Positions 36,858-45,739 of a DNA stretch of 64,000 bases are shown here, piece by piece. The position numbers were made by a program, and so were the translations under genes. Source of the stretch: Haloarchaeobius litoreus (GTDB lineage Archaea > Halobacteriota > Halobacteria > Halobacteriales > Natrialbaceae); the NCBI RefSeq assembly GCF_024495425.1, contig NZ_JANHJR010000002.1, forward strand, positions 248,001-312,000. The letters are read 5' to 3'. How positions within the stretch are numbered: the first letter of the stretch is position 1; every line of letters starts with the position of its first letter. Below the pieces are notes generated by a model, which did no database searches, had not been told where the DNA came from, and saw only the letters and a list, made by a program, of their open reading frames with translations.

Positions 36858-36972
36858 GTCCGACGGCTAGCGGGTCGCGGGTAAATACCTTCCTCGTCTT
36901 CGTTCCTGTGTGAGGGTGGTATCGAGGTGAGGATTGGTCGTGGGCGCGGTCGATAGACTACAGGCCGTACTA

Positions 36973-37362
36973 CTAACCACCCCTGCCTTTCCAGAGCGTG
37001 ATTTGGTACAGTTCTCCGTCTGCGCGAACGTAAATCTGGAGCTCCTCATTTGGATTAATAGACTCCGTGTACGCTGGGATCTGATCAAAGGTACGTCTCA
37101 GCGACTCGTACTGTGTTCGATTTATCCCCCTGTTCACGTCGTTGTTCTCACTATCATCTGTCCTGTTTATAATATCGCGTATCAGCCACCGACCATCTAG
37201 TTCAGAATTTGATAGAGTGATGATCGAAACGTCCTCGGGTGCCTGCTCGATCCGCTCTCCCTTCAAATAATACTCTTCTTCACCTGCGCCAGGCCCCGCC
37301 TGGCAACCTGCCAGAACTGCCAAGAGTACTACAATCGAAACCACCAGGTTACCGTTGGCCAT
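36973..37362 (-). CDS. Small lipoprotein, unknown function
   Basis: 129 residues. The leader MANGNLVVSIVVLLAVLAGCQ has the lipobox LAGC, so it should be a lipid-anchored exported protein. The mature part has no family I recognise and ends IYVRADGELYQITLWKGRGG. Its codon use is visibly less GC-rich than that of its neighbours, so it may have come in recently. It ends 115 bp from the geranylgeranyl reductase start. Confidence 0.7.
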   Translation of the reverse strand: MANGNLVVSIVVLLAVLAGCQAGPGAGEEEYYLKGERIEQAPEDVSIITLSNSELDGRWLIRDIINRTDDSENNDVNRGINRTQYESLRRTFDQIPAYTESINPNEELQIYVRADGELYQITLWKGRGG

Positions 37363-37512
37363 GGTCAAACGATTATGTTGGCGGTGCAAAAAGCGCGCTG
37401 CTTGGCGCTGTACTCCAATCTCTGTGGCGGTCCTCTGAGCGGGGCGCCGATGACGGACACCACTCACTCGCGAGGGGGCACGTTTTTGGTGCGTGCCGAC
37501 GCACTCCCGCAC

Positions 37513-37965
37513 ATGACCGAGGCGCTCGACGTAGACCTCGTGCTCGTGCCGGTCGACGGGAGCGACGAGTCCGTCACGGCGGTCGAGTACGCGGTGGCGA
37601 TAGCGGGCTGCTACGACGCGAGGGTGCACGCGGTGTACGTCGTCGGGCAGGACGTCTCGCGGGCCATCGAGGAGGGAGCGATCGACGAGGACGAGGTCGC
37701 CGCAGAGACACAGTCGTTCGTCGACGACGCGGTGGCGGTGGCGGCCGACCAGGACGTCGAGCTGTCGACGTCGACTGCGTACGGCTTCTCGACGCACCGG
37801 AAGACCCAGCACCCGGGGAGCGTCGTGCTCGACACGGCCGAGGAGCTGGGGGCCGATTTCATCGTCGTCCCGCGCGAGTCGATGGCCGACGACGCCGGCG
37901 ACGTGCTCGCGAAGGCGGCGGAGTACGTGCTGCTGTACGCGAGCCAGCCGTTGCTGTCGGTCTGA
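37513..37965 (+). CDS. Universal stress protein (UspA family)
   Basis: 150 residues from MTEALDVDLVLVPVDGSDES. The N-terminal VPVDGSDES is the UspA ATP/phosphate-binding start. The C-terminal part keeps LGADFIVVPRESMADD but lacks the usual glycine-rich GSRGxxG loop, so ATP binding is doubtful. The start is set at 37513, since a cgtttttgg box lies about 30 bp upstream; in-frame ATGs at 37375 and 37450 are less likely. Confidence 0.85.
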   Translation: MTEALDVDLVLVPVDGSDESVTAVEYAVAIAGCYDARVHAVYVVGQDVSRAIEEGAIDEDEVAAETQSFVDDAVAVAADQDVELSTSTAYGFSTHRKTQHPGSVVLDTAEELGADFIVVPRESMADDAGDVLAKAAEYVLLYASQPLLSV

Positions 37966-38113
37966 GTTCGTTCTTCCGGCCGCACGGTCGCACTCGAACC
38001 GACCCCGGCTGTGCCGTCGATTCCGTGGTGAACGGACGACTGTGGAGAGAACTCCTCGGCGGGGAGTTGTTCCAACCCCGATGTTTATGCTACAGATTAA
38101 CTAGCATTGGGGT

Positions 38114-38443
38114 ATGTCGCTTGAAAGCTGTTACCCCGACAAATCGCCGGCAATCGACGACCTGCTGGACGTGCTGTGTGACAACCTTCGACGCGAGACC
38201 ATCCACTACTTCGAGAACTGCACCGAGGAGAGGACAGCGACGGTCGACGAGCTGGTCGCACACATCGACGACCGGGTCCCTGCGCCACCGCGCGAACAGC
38301 TCCGAATCCAGCTCCGTCACGTCCACCTGCCGAAGCTCTCGGACCGGGGGTGGCTCGACTTCGACGCCGACACCGGTCGTGTCAGGTATCGAGGCAACGA
38401 CCAGGCGGGGCAGCTAACGAGAGAAGTGCACGAGATATTCTGA
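38114..38443 (+). CDS. DUF7344-like winged-helix protein
   Basis: 109 residues. IDDLLDVLCDNLRRETIHYF ... TVDELVAHI ... LRHVHLPKLSDRGWLDFDADTG has the helix and wing pattern of haloarchaeal winged-helix regulators of the DUF7344 type. It probably binds DNA; the target is unknown. A strong A/T-rich box (gtttatgctac) lies about 30 bp before the ATG. Confidence 0.8.
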   Translation: MSLESCYPDKSPAIDDLLDVLCDNLRRETIHYFENCTEERTATVDELVAHIDDRVPAPPREQLRIQLRHVHLPKLSDRGWLDFDADTGRVRYRGNDQAGQLTREVHEIF

Positions 38444-38484
38444 CCGGCAGTCCGAATCGGGGTCGACGGTTCCTCTGCTGGCTC

Positions 38485-39033
38485 TCAGCTGTTCAGGCGC
38501 AACGACATCTCCAGTTCGAAGCTCTCGGAGCCACAGGTCTCGAAGCCCACGTCGTGGTAGAGCTCGACGGCGGCACGGTTCCAGCGTTCGACGGTGAGCC
38601 AGACGCGTTCGATGCCCTCGCGTCGCCCGTAGCCGAGCAGCGTGGTGAGCAGTTGCCGGCCGATGCCGGCGCGCTGGTGGGACTGGAGGACGAAGATGGC
38701 CAGCTCGTAGGCGCACTCCTCGCCCTCGTGGCCGCTGGTGTCGGGGACGAGCGTGGCGTGGCCGACGACGGTGTCGCCGTCGAGTGCGACGACGTTGAGC
38801 CCCTCGCCGAAGATGGTGTCGAGCCACTCGCGGATGCGTCCCTCGCCGCTCGGGGGGATGCCCTGGGCCCGGTCGGCGGGGTCGAAGTCGCAGTACATCT
38901 CGGTGACGGCGTCGACGTCTGCGTCGTCGGCGGTCACGACCGATATCTCGCGGTCCTCCTTGTCCGCGAACGTCTGTGGCGGCTCGGGGAACGGACCGGC
39001 CGGCTCCTCGGGGTAGACTCGTTGTCGGGTCAT
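38485..39033 (-). CDS. GNAT-family N-acetyltransferase
   Basis: 182 residues. The acetyl-CoA site is QSHQRAGIGRQLLTTLLGYG (the Q/RxxGxG/A loop), preceded by the strand YELAIFVL, and followed by LTVERWNRAAVELYHDVGFE, the GNAT C-terminal block. Substrate unknown. Its ATG overlaps the stop of the upstream universal stress protein gene by four bases, so the two are coupled. Confidence 0.88.
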   Translation of the reverse strand: MTRQRVYPEEPAGPFPEPPQTFADKEDREISVVTADDADVDAVTEMYCDFDPADRAQGIPPSGEGRIREWLDTIFGEGLNVVALDGDTVVGHATLVPDTSGHEGEECAYELAIFVLQSHQRAGIGRQLLTTLLGYGRREGIERVWLTVERWNRAAVELYHDVGFETCGSESFELEMSLRLNS

Positions 39034-39398
39034 CGGACGAGCCTCACGGTGACGTTCGCGTTGAGCAGGACGAACTCGGTGATGGGTCCGAGCCGGATCT
39101 TCCCCATCGGGCTCTCCGTGCCGCCGCCGATGGCGAGCTGGTCGAACGATTCGCGCTCCGCGATGTCGACGAGCGTGCTCCCGGGGTCGCCGGAGACGAC
39201 GCGGACATCGGCGTCGAGCCCGGCCTCGGTGACGAGTTCGCGGGCGGCGGCTGCCATCTCGTCCTGCGAGCGCTTGGCCTCCTCCTTCGGGACGACCACG
39301 ACGGTCAGGTCGTCGCCGGCTTCCCGGGTGCGGTCGATGGTCTTGCGCAACGTCTTCACCGACTCGTCGCTCCCGTCGATTCCCAGCAGCACCTTCAT
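39030..39398 (-). CDS. Universal stress protein (UspA family), ATP-binding type
   Basis: 122 residues starting MKVLLGIDGSDESVKTL. The C-terminal GGGTESPMGKIRLGPITEFVLL fits the ATP-binding loop of the family (G-x2-G-x9-G-S/T), so unlike the other Usp gene here it probably binds nucleotide. It is coupled to the acetyltransferase gene (4-bp overlap). The upstream region, shared with a divergent gene, holds a perfect inverted repeat. Confidence 0.87.
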   Translation of the reverse strand: MKVLLGIDGSDESVKTLRKTIDRTREAGDDLTVVVVPKEEAKRSQDEMAAAARELVTEAGLDADVRVVSGDPGSTLVDIAERESFDQLAIGGGTESPMGKIRLGPITEFVLLNANVTVRLVR

Positions 39399-39442
39399 AC
39401 CCACCCACTCCGCCCGAACCGTGAAAACGGTTGCCCTCGCAA

Positions 39443-39462
39443 GCTGAAACCGCCGTTTCAGC
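39443..39462. promoter_or_regulatory. Perfect 8-bp inverted repeat between divergent genes
   Basis: gctgaaac, a four-base spacer (cgcc) and gtttcagc form a perfect palindrome. It lies 45 bp before the stress protein start and 12 bp before the cttttat-type TATA box (39475-39480) of the beta-propeller gene. The site sits where an activator would bind for the rightward gene. Confidence 0.5.
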
Positions 39463-39502
39463 CAGCGATACGGCCTTTATGTCGGCTGTCGTCTCTCGGT
39501 GT

Positions 39503-41575
39503 ATGCGACGTTCCCTTCAGGTAGTGGTGTTGCTGGCCGCCATCGCGACGGTGGCGGTCGGCGTGGGTGCCTTCGCACTCATGACGGACAGTTCCGGCGA
39601 CGCGACCGGCCCATCGACGACCGAACCGCCGAGCGTCGACGGCGACGCGTCGGTCGAGCAGTTCGAGTCCGACGCGGCGTTCGCGGAGTACGTCAGGGCC
39701 TCACAGCGCGACAGCGGGGGGTTCTTCGGTGGCGGTCGGGTCACCTTCCAGGGCGGTGAGGAGGTGGCCGTCGAGACCGCCGACGCCGCGACCAACAGCC
39801 AGCGTGCGGGCGGCAGCGACGGTGGTGGCAGCGACGCCCGCATCTCCGACACGAACGTCCAGGTCCAGGGTGTCGCCGAGCCGGACCGGCTCCAGACCGG
39901 ACAGAGCACCCTGTACTACGCCGACGGCCGGTACTGGGGCGGCGGCTACGTCCGCGAGGACGGCTACGGCCGGACCAGGATCATCGACGCGAACGACCCC
40001 GCCGCGCCCGAACTCGTCGGCGGTATCGACGACTCGGGGCAGCTCCTGCTCGTGAACGACACGCTGGTCGTGCTCTCGAACGAGCGCGTCACGGGCTACG
40101 ACATCTCCGACCGGGAGACCCCCGAGCAGGTGTGGTCGGTCGGGCTGAACGCGCACATCCAGACCGCCCGCATGACCGAGGGCCGGCTCGTCCTCGTGCT
40201 CCAGCAGGGCGTCACGCTCGACGACCCGTGCCCGGTCGAGCCGTTCACGGACCGGCCCGGCACGGCCTGCACCGAGGTCTACCACCCCGGCCAGGGCGCC
40301 GACGCCTCCGTGACGTACACCGTCGTCTCGATGGACCCGCACACCGGCGACGAGCACGACCGGGTGACGTTCCTCGGCACGTACCAGCACTCCGCCACGT
40401 ACGTCACGAACGACTCGGTGTACCTCACGTACACGCAGCGCACGCCATACGCCGAGACGTACCAGGCGTACCTGCAGGGCAGCGACCTGCTCTACGAGCA
40501 GGCCCACGACCGCCTCGACGAGCTGGCGACGTACGAGCTCACCCGAAACGCCCGGATGACCGAGCTCAGCGCGCTCGTGCAGGACTGGCTCGCCCGCCAG
40601 CCCGCCGACGAGCGCGAGCAGCTCCGCGAGGAGCTCCAGTCCGGCTACGGCGAGTACGTCGACGAGCGCAAGCGCGACCTGCTGCGCTCCGGCATCGTCC
40701 GCATCGACCGCGACGGCGACTCCCTCTCCGTCGCCGAGACGGGCGAGGTGCCCGGCCGGCCGCTGAACCAGTGGGCGCTCGACGAGCACGAGGGGACCCT
40801 GCGCATCGCGACGACGGTCGACCCGCACGGGGCGACCTCGGTGAACGACGTGTACACGCTCGACGGCTCGCTCGAAATCCAGGGCTCGGCCCTGAACATG
40901 GGCGAGACGGAGCAGATCTACTCGGTGCGCTTCGAGGGCGACACTGCGTACGTCGTCACCTTCCGGCAGATCGACCCGTTCTACACGCTCGACCTCTCGG
41001 ACCCGGCGAACCCCGAGATCCAGGGCGAGCTGAAGCTCCCGGGCTTCTCGCGCTACCTCCACCCGCTGTCGGACGACCGCATCCTCGGGATCGGCGAGGA
41101 GGACGGCCAGGTGAAGGCGACGGTGTTCGACGTGTCGGACCCGCAGAACCCGACTGTGGCGGAGTCCCGCATCCTCGACGCCCGGTGGTCCGCGGTCGCA
41201 CAGACCCACCACGCGTTCCTCTACGACCAGCGCCACGACGTGTTCTTCCTGCCGACCGAACGCGGCGGCTACGTGTTCGACACGGAGCTGAACGAGCAGA
41301 CGTTCGTCCGCACCGACTCGCCGGCGACCCGTGCGGCCTACGTCGGTGACTACCTCTACGTCTTCTCGAACGACGGGCTGACCGTCGTCGACGAGGAGAC
41401 GTGGGAGCCCGTCTCCGAGCTTCCGTTCGACCGCGTCGAGACCGAGGAACCGAGCGAGCCCGTCGAGGAGCCCGCCGGTCCCGAGCCGCGCCCGGCCGAC
41501 GAGCCGGTCTGGCCCGTCGAGCCCGTCGACGCGGAGTGGCCCGCCGGCCCGCCCGGTGCCGACGCGACTCGCTGA
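39503..41575 (+). CDS. Secreted beta-propeller domain protein
   Basis: 690 residues from MRRSLQVVVLLAAIATVAVG. A signal or anchor helix is followed by a Thr/Ser/Gly-rich linker and a large domain of the beta-propeller type (family PF09826-like), with DPANPEIQGELKLPGFSRYLH, DVSDPQNPTV and AYVGDYLYVFSNDGLTVVD blades. The C-terminus is Pro/Glu-rich. Two Cys (DDPCPVE ... TACTE) may form a disulfide. Function is not known; adhesion or binding at the surface is plausible. A TATA box at 39475-39480 supports the start. Confidence 0.85.
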   Translation: MRRSLQVVVLLAAIATVAVGVGAFALMTDSSGDATGPSTTEPPSVDGDASVEQFESDAAFAEYVRASQRDSGGFFGGGRVTFQGGEEVAVETADAATNSQRAGGSDGGGSDARISDTNVQVQGVAEPDRLQTGQSTLYYADGRYWGGGYVREDGYGRTRIIDANDPAAPELVGGIDDSGQLLLVNDTLVVLSNERVTGYDISDRETPEQVWSVGLNAHIQTARMTEGRLVLVLQQGVTLDDPCPVEPFTDRPGTACTEVYHPGQGADASVTYTVVSMDPHTGDEHDRVTFLGTYQHSATYVTNDSVYLTYTQRTPYAETYQAYLQGSDLLYEQAHDRLDELATYELTRNARMTELSALVQDWLARQPADEREQLREELQSGYGEYVDERKRDLLRSGIVRIDRDGDSLSVAETGEVPGRPLNQWALDEHEGTLRIATTVDPHGATSVNDVYTLDGSLEIQGSALNMGETEQIYSVRFEGDTAYVVTFRQIDPFYTLDLSDPANPEIQGELKLPGFSRYLHPLSDDRILGIGEEDGQVKATVFDVSDPQNPTVAESRILDARWSAVAQTHHAFLYDQRHDVFFLPTERGGYVFDTELNEQTFVRTDSPATRAAYVGDYLYVFSNDGLTVVDEETWEPVSELPFDRVETEEPSEPVEEPAGPEPRPADEPVWPVEPVDAEWPAGPPGADATR

Positions 41576-41653
41576 CCGCGGTCGGTTCGAACGGTCCCGG
41601 CCGCGACGACCGGGAGGCTGACACTCTTGGGGCCGGCGACCGCACCACCCTAC

Positions 41654-42514
41654 ATGGCGACACAGAACCAGTCCGAGACGTTCGACCTGGGCGGCGAGAC
41701 GACGGTCAACCGACTCGGCTTCGGCGCGATGCGGCTCACCGGCGAGGACATCATCGGGCCACCGGCCGACGAGGACGAGGCCCGACGCGTGGCCCAGCGC
41801 GCGGTCGAACTCGACGTGGACTTCGTCGACACCGCCGACTCCTACGGCCCGGGCGTCTCCGAGCGCATCCTCGGCGAAGCACTCGACTGCACGCGCGACG
41901 ACCTCGTCGTCGCCACCAAGGGCGGGCTCCTCCGGAACCGCGACGGCGACTGGCTCCCCCACGGCGACCCCGACTACCTCCGCAACGCCGTGCTCTGCAG
42001 TCTCGACCGGCTCCGCGTCGACAGCATCGACCTCTACCAGTACCACCGGCCCGACCCCGACACCGACTTCGAGGACTCCATCCACGCCCTCGCCGAGCTC
42101 AAGGACGACGGCGTCGTGGACCACGTCGGCGTGAGCAACGTCAGCGTCGACCAGCTGGAGACCGCACTCGACATCGTGGACGTCGCCACCGTCCAGAACC
42201 GCTTCAACGTCGGCTACCGCGAGGAGAGCGACGTGCTCGCCGCCTGCGAGGACCACGGCGTCGGCTTCATCCCGTGGTATCCGCTCGGCGCGAGCGAACT
42301 CGACGACGACGTCGCCGCCGCCGTCGACGATGTCGCCGACGCCCACGACGCCTCACCGCAGCAGGTCGCCATCGCGTGGCTGCTCGGCCACTCCGACGTG
42401 ACGCTCCCCATCCCGGGTACCGGCAGCGTCGCCCACCTGGAGGAGAACGTCGCCGCCTCCGCGCTGGAACTCACCGACGACGAGATGGCCCGGCTGGACG
42501 CTGTTGGCGAGTAG
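41654..42514 (+). CDS. Aldo/keto reductase
   Basis: 286 residues, a TIM barrel. The catalytic tetrad is visible: Asp and Tyr in FVDTADSYGPG, Lys in VVATKGG and His in YQYHRPD. VSNVSVDQLE and PIPGTGSVAHLEEN near the end belong to the NADPH pocket. It reduces aldehydes or ketones with NAD(P)H; substrate unknown. The start 41654 is chosen over one nine codons upstream because MATQNQSETFDLGG fits family starts. Confidence 0.92.
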   Translation: MATQNQSETFDLGGETTVNRLGFGAMRLTGEDIIGPPADEDEARRVAQRAVELDVDFVDTADSYGPGVSERILGEALDCTRDDLVVATKGGLLRNRDGDWLPHGDPDYLRNAVLCSLDRLRVDSIDLYQYHRPDPDTDFEDSIHALAELKDDGVVDHVGVSNVSVDQLETALDIVDVATVQNRFNVGYREESDVLAACEDHGVGFIPWYPLGASELDDDVAAAVDDVADAHDASPQQVAIAWLLGHSDVTLPIPGTGSVAHLEENVAASALELTDDEMARLDAVGE

Positions 42515-42685
42515 CGGCAGGGGCTCCGACCGTCCGGTTTGCCACCGGTGGCGCACGGCCCACGAGCGTACCCAACGGAGTGAGGCTGCGAGCGGCGATA
42601 ATCGGAGGTCTGAAAGCGATAGGCGGCAGGAGAACCTCGACTGACGGCTCTCCTCGCGAGATACGGCGTTGTGTTGCGATTCGGC

Positions 42686-43462
42686 CTACGTGACGCTGAG
42701 TTTTGCAAGCATACACATGATACCGAACATCTCCACATTGGAGAGGTTGGCATCGTCCTCTATCTGGATGCTTTTCGAGGGTTTACTCGCAGGGTTTAGC
42801 TGGCGGTCCTCTTGCGCTGTGCAAACGTGCCCGTGAGTTGGTGACGTTATCTCCCACTTTTCCCCGAAGATAAAGTCGGCCACAGGAATCAACGACAGCA
42901 CCTGACGTATGCGGTCACTCTCAAGGGTCAACAGCGTGTCGCCGGAGTCGTATCGTCTCACCTCACCGCCACCCGTCAATTTCATGTCCACAGTCAGCAG
43001 TATCTCGTCGGCGATCGGTGAATAGACCACCTCCCCCGACCGAACCTGCTCCTCCGTCACTTCATCGATGGCGACATGATCCCCCATTTTGGCGATCACT
43101 TCCCCATTCGAGTTCTCGACCGTATACCCCGCCCCCATGTCGAATGCAAGTATCGACTCTCCACGAGGATTCTCTATGCGCCACTGGTACGTCCCTCCCC
43201 GAAGATGCTGTGTTGGGTCGTTTTTATTCTTCCATCCGACCAGGGTGTAGTTCTTCGCTCTGAAATCAACTCCGGGGATTCGACCGGTAGTAGTCGAAGG
43301 CACATCGGTTCCTGCTGAGCCATCCCCAAAAAGTTGATGGCAGAAGATACATTTCGGTTGAGATTGATTTTCGATCCTACCAGTGGTGGGCGTTCGTACG
43401 TCACTTACAGTCGCGTAGCTGCGGTATCCCACCTCGTTCTTCAGCACGTATCCGAACACCAC
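42686..43462 (-). CDS. Protein of unknown family, possibly tubby/LURP-like fold
   Basis: About 258 residues if translation starts at the GTG at 43462; GTG codons at 43459 and 43447 are alternatives, and no suitable ATG exists upstream of the conserved part. One CIFC motif lies near the start. The strands YQWRIENPRGESILAFDM, YTVENSNGEVIAKMGDH and ILLTVDMKLTGGGEVRRYD, and the later FIFGEKWEIT, resemble the strand pattern of LURP/tubby-like barrels, where each strand pairs with a G-E-V turn. This is a resemblance only. It is less GC-rich than its neighbours and starts close to the divergent ZIP gene. Confidence 0.6.
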   Translation of the reverse strand: MVFGYVLKNEVGYRSYATVSDVRTPTTGRIENQSQPKCIFCHQLFGDGSAGTDVPSTTTGRIPGVDFRAKNYTLVGWKNKNDPTQHLRGGTYQWRIENPRGESILAFDMGAGYTVENSNGEVIAKMGDHVAIDEVTEEQVRSGEVVYSPIADEILLTVDMKLTGGGEVRRYDSGDTLLTLESDRIRQVLSLIPVADFIFGEKWEITSPTHGHVCTAQEDRQLNPASKPSKSIQIEDDANLSNVEMFGIMCMLAKLSVT

Positions 43463-43535
43463 CGAGAGAGGGGGACAACACTGAAACGACCGCACCGAGA
43501 ACCGACCCGGTAATGCAGACGGAGGACACGACGAG

Positions 43536-44378
43536 ATGAGCCTCGAATCCCAGTTCGTCGAACTGTTCGGGACGAACGCCCTCGTCTGGGGGCTGGTCGG
43601 TGGGCTCGTCATCGCCGGCATGAACCTCCTCGGAGCCTGTCTGGTGTTCGTCTGGACCGACCCCTCGGAGCCGGAGCTCGACGGGCTGCTCGGCTTCGCA
43701 GCGGGCGTGATGCTGTCGGCGAGCTACACGAGCCTCATCCTGCCGGGGATCGAACTCGCCGGCGGGAGCCTCCTCCCGGTCGTCGTCGGCTTCGGGCTCG
43801 GGGTACTCCTGCTGGACCAGGCCGACGAGTGGGTCCCCCACGTGCACGTGTTCGTCACCGGCCGCAAACGGACCGAGGGACGCGGCGACGACGCCCGCGT
43901 CGCTTCGGTCCTGCTGTTCATCGTGGCCATCACGCTCCACAACATGCCCGAGGGACTGGCCGTGGGGGTGGGGCTCGGGTCGGCAGCGCTCGACCCGACC
44001 GCGGCCGTCGACGGGCAGTCCGCGCTCGGGAACGCCCTCTCCCTGATGTTCGCCATCGGCATCCAGAACATCCCGGAGGGGTTTGCGGTCTCGGTCGCGG
44101 CGGTCAACGCCGGCCTCGGCAAGCGGTTCTACGCCGCGTTCGCGGGTATCCGGGCCGGGCTGGTGGAGATCCCGCTCGCGCTGTTCGGCGCGCTCGCGGT
44201 CAGCGTCGCCGCCCCCATCCTGCCGTACGCGATGGGCTTCGCGGCGGGGGGGATGCTGTTCGTCATCAGCGACGAGATCGTTCCCGAAACGCACGCCCGC
44301 GGGAACGAACGCGTCGCCACGCTCGGGACCATGGCTGGCGTGCTCGTGATGCTCTCGCTCGACGTAGCGCTCGGGTGA
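43536..44378 (+). CDS. ZIP-family metal transporter
   Basis: 280 residues with eight membrane helices. The metal-binding helices contain LHNMPEGLAVG and QNIPEGFAVSV (HNxPEG and xNxPEG), the classic ZIP metal pathway, plus ISDEIVPETHARG. The loop between helices 3 and 4 has VPHVHVF, a small His cluster. It should import zinc, iron or manganese; the exact metal is not clear. A hairpin lies 14 bp after its stop. Confidence 0.92.
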   Translation: MSLESQFVELFGTNALVWGLVGGLVIAGMNLLGACLVFVWTDPSEPELDGLLGFAAGVMLSASYTSLILPGIELAGGSLLPVVVGFGLGVLLLDQADEWVPHVHVFVTGRKRTEGRGDDARVASVLLFIVAITLHNMPEGLAVGVGLGSAALDPTAAVDGQSALGNALSLMFAIGIQNIPEGFAVSVAAVNAGLGKRFYAAFAGIRAGLVEIPLALFGALAVSVAAPILPYAMGFAAGGMLFVISDEIVPETHARGNERVATLGTMAGVLVMLSLDVALG

Positions 44379-44391
44379 TACAAGGGGCTCT

Positions 44392-44413
44392 AGGGAGGTG
44401 CATACACCTCCCT
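44392..44413 (+). terminator. Perfect 9-bp hairpin after the ZIP gene
   Basis: agggaggtg, loop cata, cacctccct. The stem is perfect and 14 bp after the stop codon. No run of T follows, so it is not a classic intrinsic terminator; archaeal terminators usually depend on T runs. It may stabilise the 3' end of the message or act as a binding site. Confidence 0.5.
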
Positions 44414-44471
44414 CGACTACGGTACACACACGCAGGAGAGGCTTTTACCCGTCGAGCACGTCCCGTCTAGT

Positions 44472-44783
44472 ATGACTACCCCCCGTGTCGACGCACCCGG
44501 CGACGGCACTCGAACCCGTCGCAAGGCCACGCTGTTCTGTGGGGCCTGCGACCACGAGAGCCCGTCCGATGGTGACTGGCTCTTCCACGACCGCTCGTCG
44601 GGCACCGCCCTCGTCTGCCCCGACTGCGGCCAGACCCTCACCGTCCGCCCCGACTACGGCGACGCCGAGGACGCCGACGACCGCAACGGTATCGCGGTGC
44701 TGGCGGCCACCCCCGCCCGCCTCCTCAGTGACTACGCCACGGCCGTCAACCGCGCCGCGAACGCCTGGACCACCGGCGACTGA
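44472..44783 (+). CDS. Zinc-ribbon protein, haloarchaeal
   Basis: 103 residues. FCGACDHESP and VCPDCGQTL form a four-Cys zinc ribbon in residues 22-60; the C-terminal half is helical. A T-rich box (ggcttttac) lies about 30 bp before the ATG, so it is leaderless. Function unknown; single-ribbon proteins are common and often bind nucleic acid or other proteins. Confidence 0.78.
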   Translation: MTTPRVDAPGDGTRTRRKATLFCGACDHESPSDGDWLFHDRSSGTALVCPDCGQTLTVRPDYGDAEDADDRNGIAVLAATPARLLSDYATAVNRAANAWTTGD

Positions 44784-44837
44784 GCCGCCGGGGCAAACCA
44801 CATCCTACTTACTGCCCCCCGTCGTTCCTCCGACCGA

Positions 44838-45590
44838 ATGGACGACCCCGTCCTGCTCACCGGCGCGTCCGGCCACGTCGGCACCGCCATCCTCGACGAG
44901 CTGGCCGACGACTACGAGTGGCGGTGTCTCGACCGCGACCCGCCGACCGACCCCGACCGGTTCCCCGGCGAGTTCGTCGTCGCCGACGTGACCGACGAGG
45001 ACGCCATCCGCGACGCCGTCGCGGGCTGTGGCGCGGTCGTCCACCTCGCCGGGGACCCGCGTAAGACCGCGCCGTGGGACAGCGTCCTCGCCAACAACAT
45101 CGACGGCACCCAGAACGTGCTCTCGGCGGCCGTCGACGCCGGCGTCGAACGCGTCGCCTTCGCCTCCTCGAACCACGCCGTCAAGCACTACGAGACCGAG
45201 CGCAAACCCGACCTCTACCGCACGGGCGACGAGTTCCGGCTGGACGGGAGCGAGTTGCCGCGACCGGGCAACCTCTACGGCGTCTCCAAGGCCAGCGGCG
45301 AACTGCTGGGCCGGTACTACCACGACGAGCACGACCTCTCCTTCGTCGCGGTCCGCATCGGCAACCTCACCAAGGGCCACCCGCCGAAGGACTACGAGCG
45401 CGGGCAGGCGATGTGGCTGTCGTACCGCGACTGCGCACACCTGTTCGACTGCTGTCTCACGGCTGAGTACGGCTACGAGATCGTCTACGGCATCTCCGAC
45501 AACGACCGGAAGTACTACTCGCTGGAGAACGCGAAGGAGGCCCTCGGCTACGAGCCGCTGGACAACTCGGCGGACTGGACCGACGAGTAG
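44838..45590 (+). CDS. azf: Glucose-6-phosphate dehydrogenase, archaeal Azf type
   Basis: 250 residues, an extended short-chain dehydrogenase. The NAD site is LLTGASGHVG, and the catalytic Tyr147-xxx-Lys151 lies in NLYGVSK, with conserved SSNHAV. From memory it follows closely the Haloferax volcanii Azf sequence, the enzyme that oxidises glucose-6-phosphate with NAD in the oxidative pentose phosphate pathway of haloarchaea (for example DxxPWDSVL.NNIDGTQ and YEIVYGISDNDRKYYS). If so, it feeds ribose and reducing power. The match was not checked by alignment. Confidence 0.78.
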   Translation: MDDPVLLTGASGHVGTAILDELADDYEWRCLDRDPPTDPDRFPGEFVVADVTDEDAIRDAVAGCGAVVHLAGDPRKTAPWDSVLANNIDGTQNVLSAAVDAGVERVAFASSNHAVKHYETERKPDLYRTGDEFRLDGSELPRPGNLYGVSKASGELLGRYYHDEHDLSFVAVRIGNLTKGHPPKDYERGQAMWLSYRDCAHLFDCCLTAEYGYEIVYGISDNDRKYYSLENAKEALGYEPLDNSADWTDE

Positions 45591-45739
45591 CGGAGATAAG
45601 AAGCCCTCTTAGGAAGTAAGGGGAATCCGTATTTTCCTGCGTTTCTCCCGCCCTGTTTTCGTAGCCATACAGGGCGTGTTGGTGGGTCGTCGCCATCTGT
45701 CGGTTCACTCGTAGTACAGTCTGGAGGGTTCTAGTTCTT

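Noticed and set aside
39701-42346. 881-codon minus-strand frame
   Set aside because: Antisense to the beta-propeller and aldo-keto reductase genes; no motif or start context.
44392-44413. Classical intrinsic terminator
   Set aside because: The hairpin is strong but no T run follows, so terminator is a weak label kept only at moderate confidence.
45457-45708. Minus-strand frame with an MATTHQHALYGYE start
   Set aside because: It overlaps the end of azf and has no recognisable family or good promoter.
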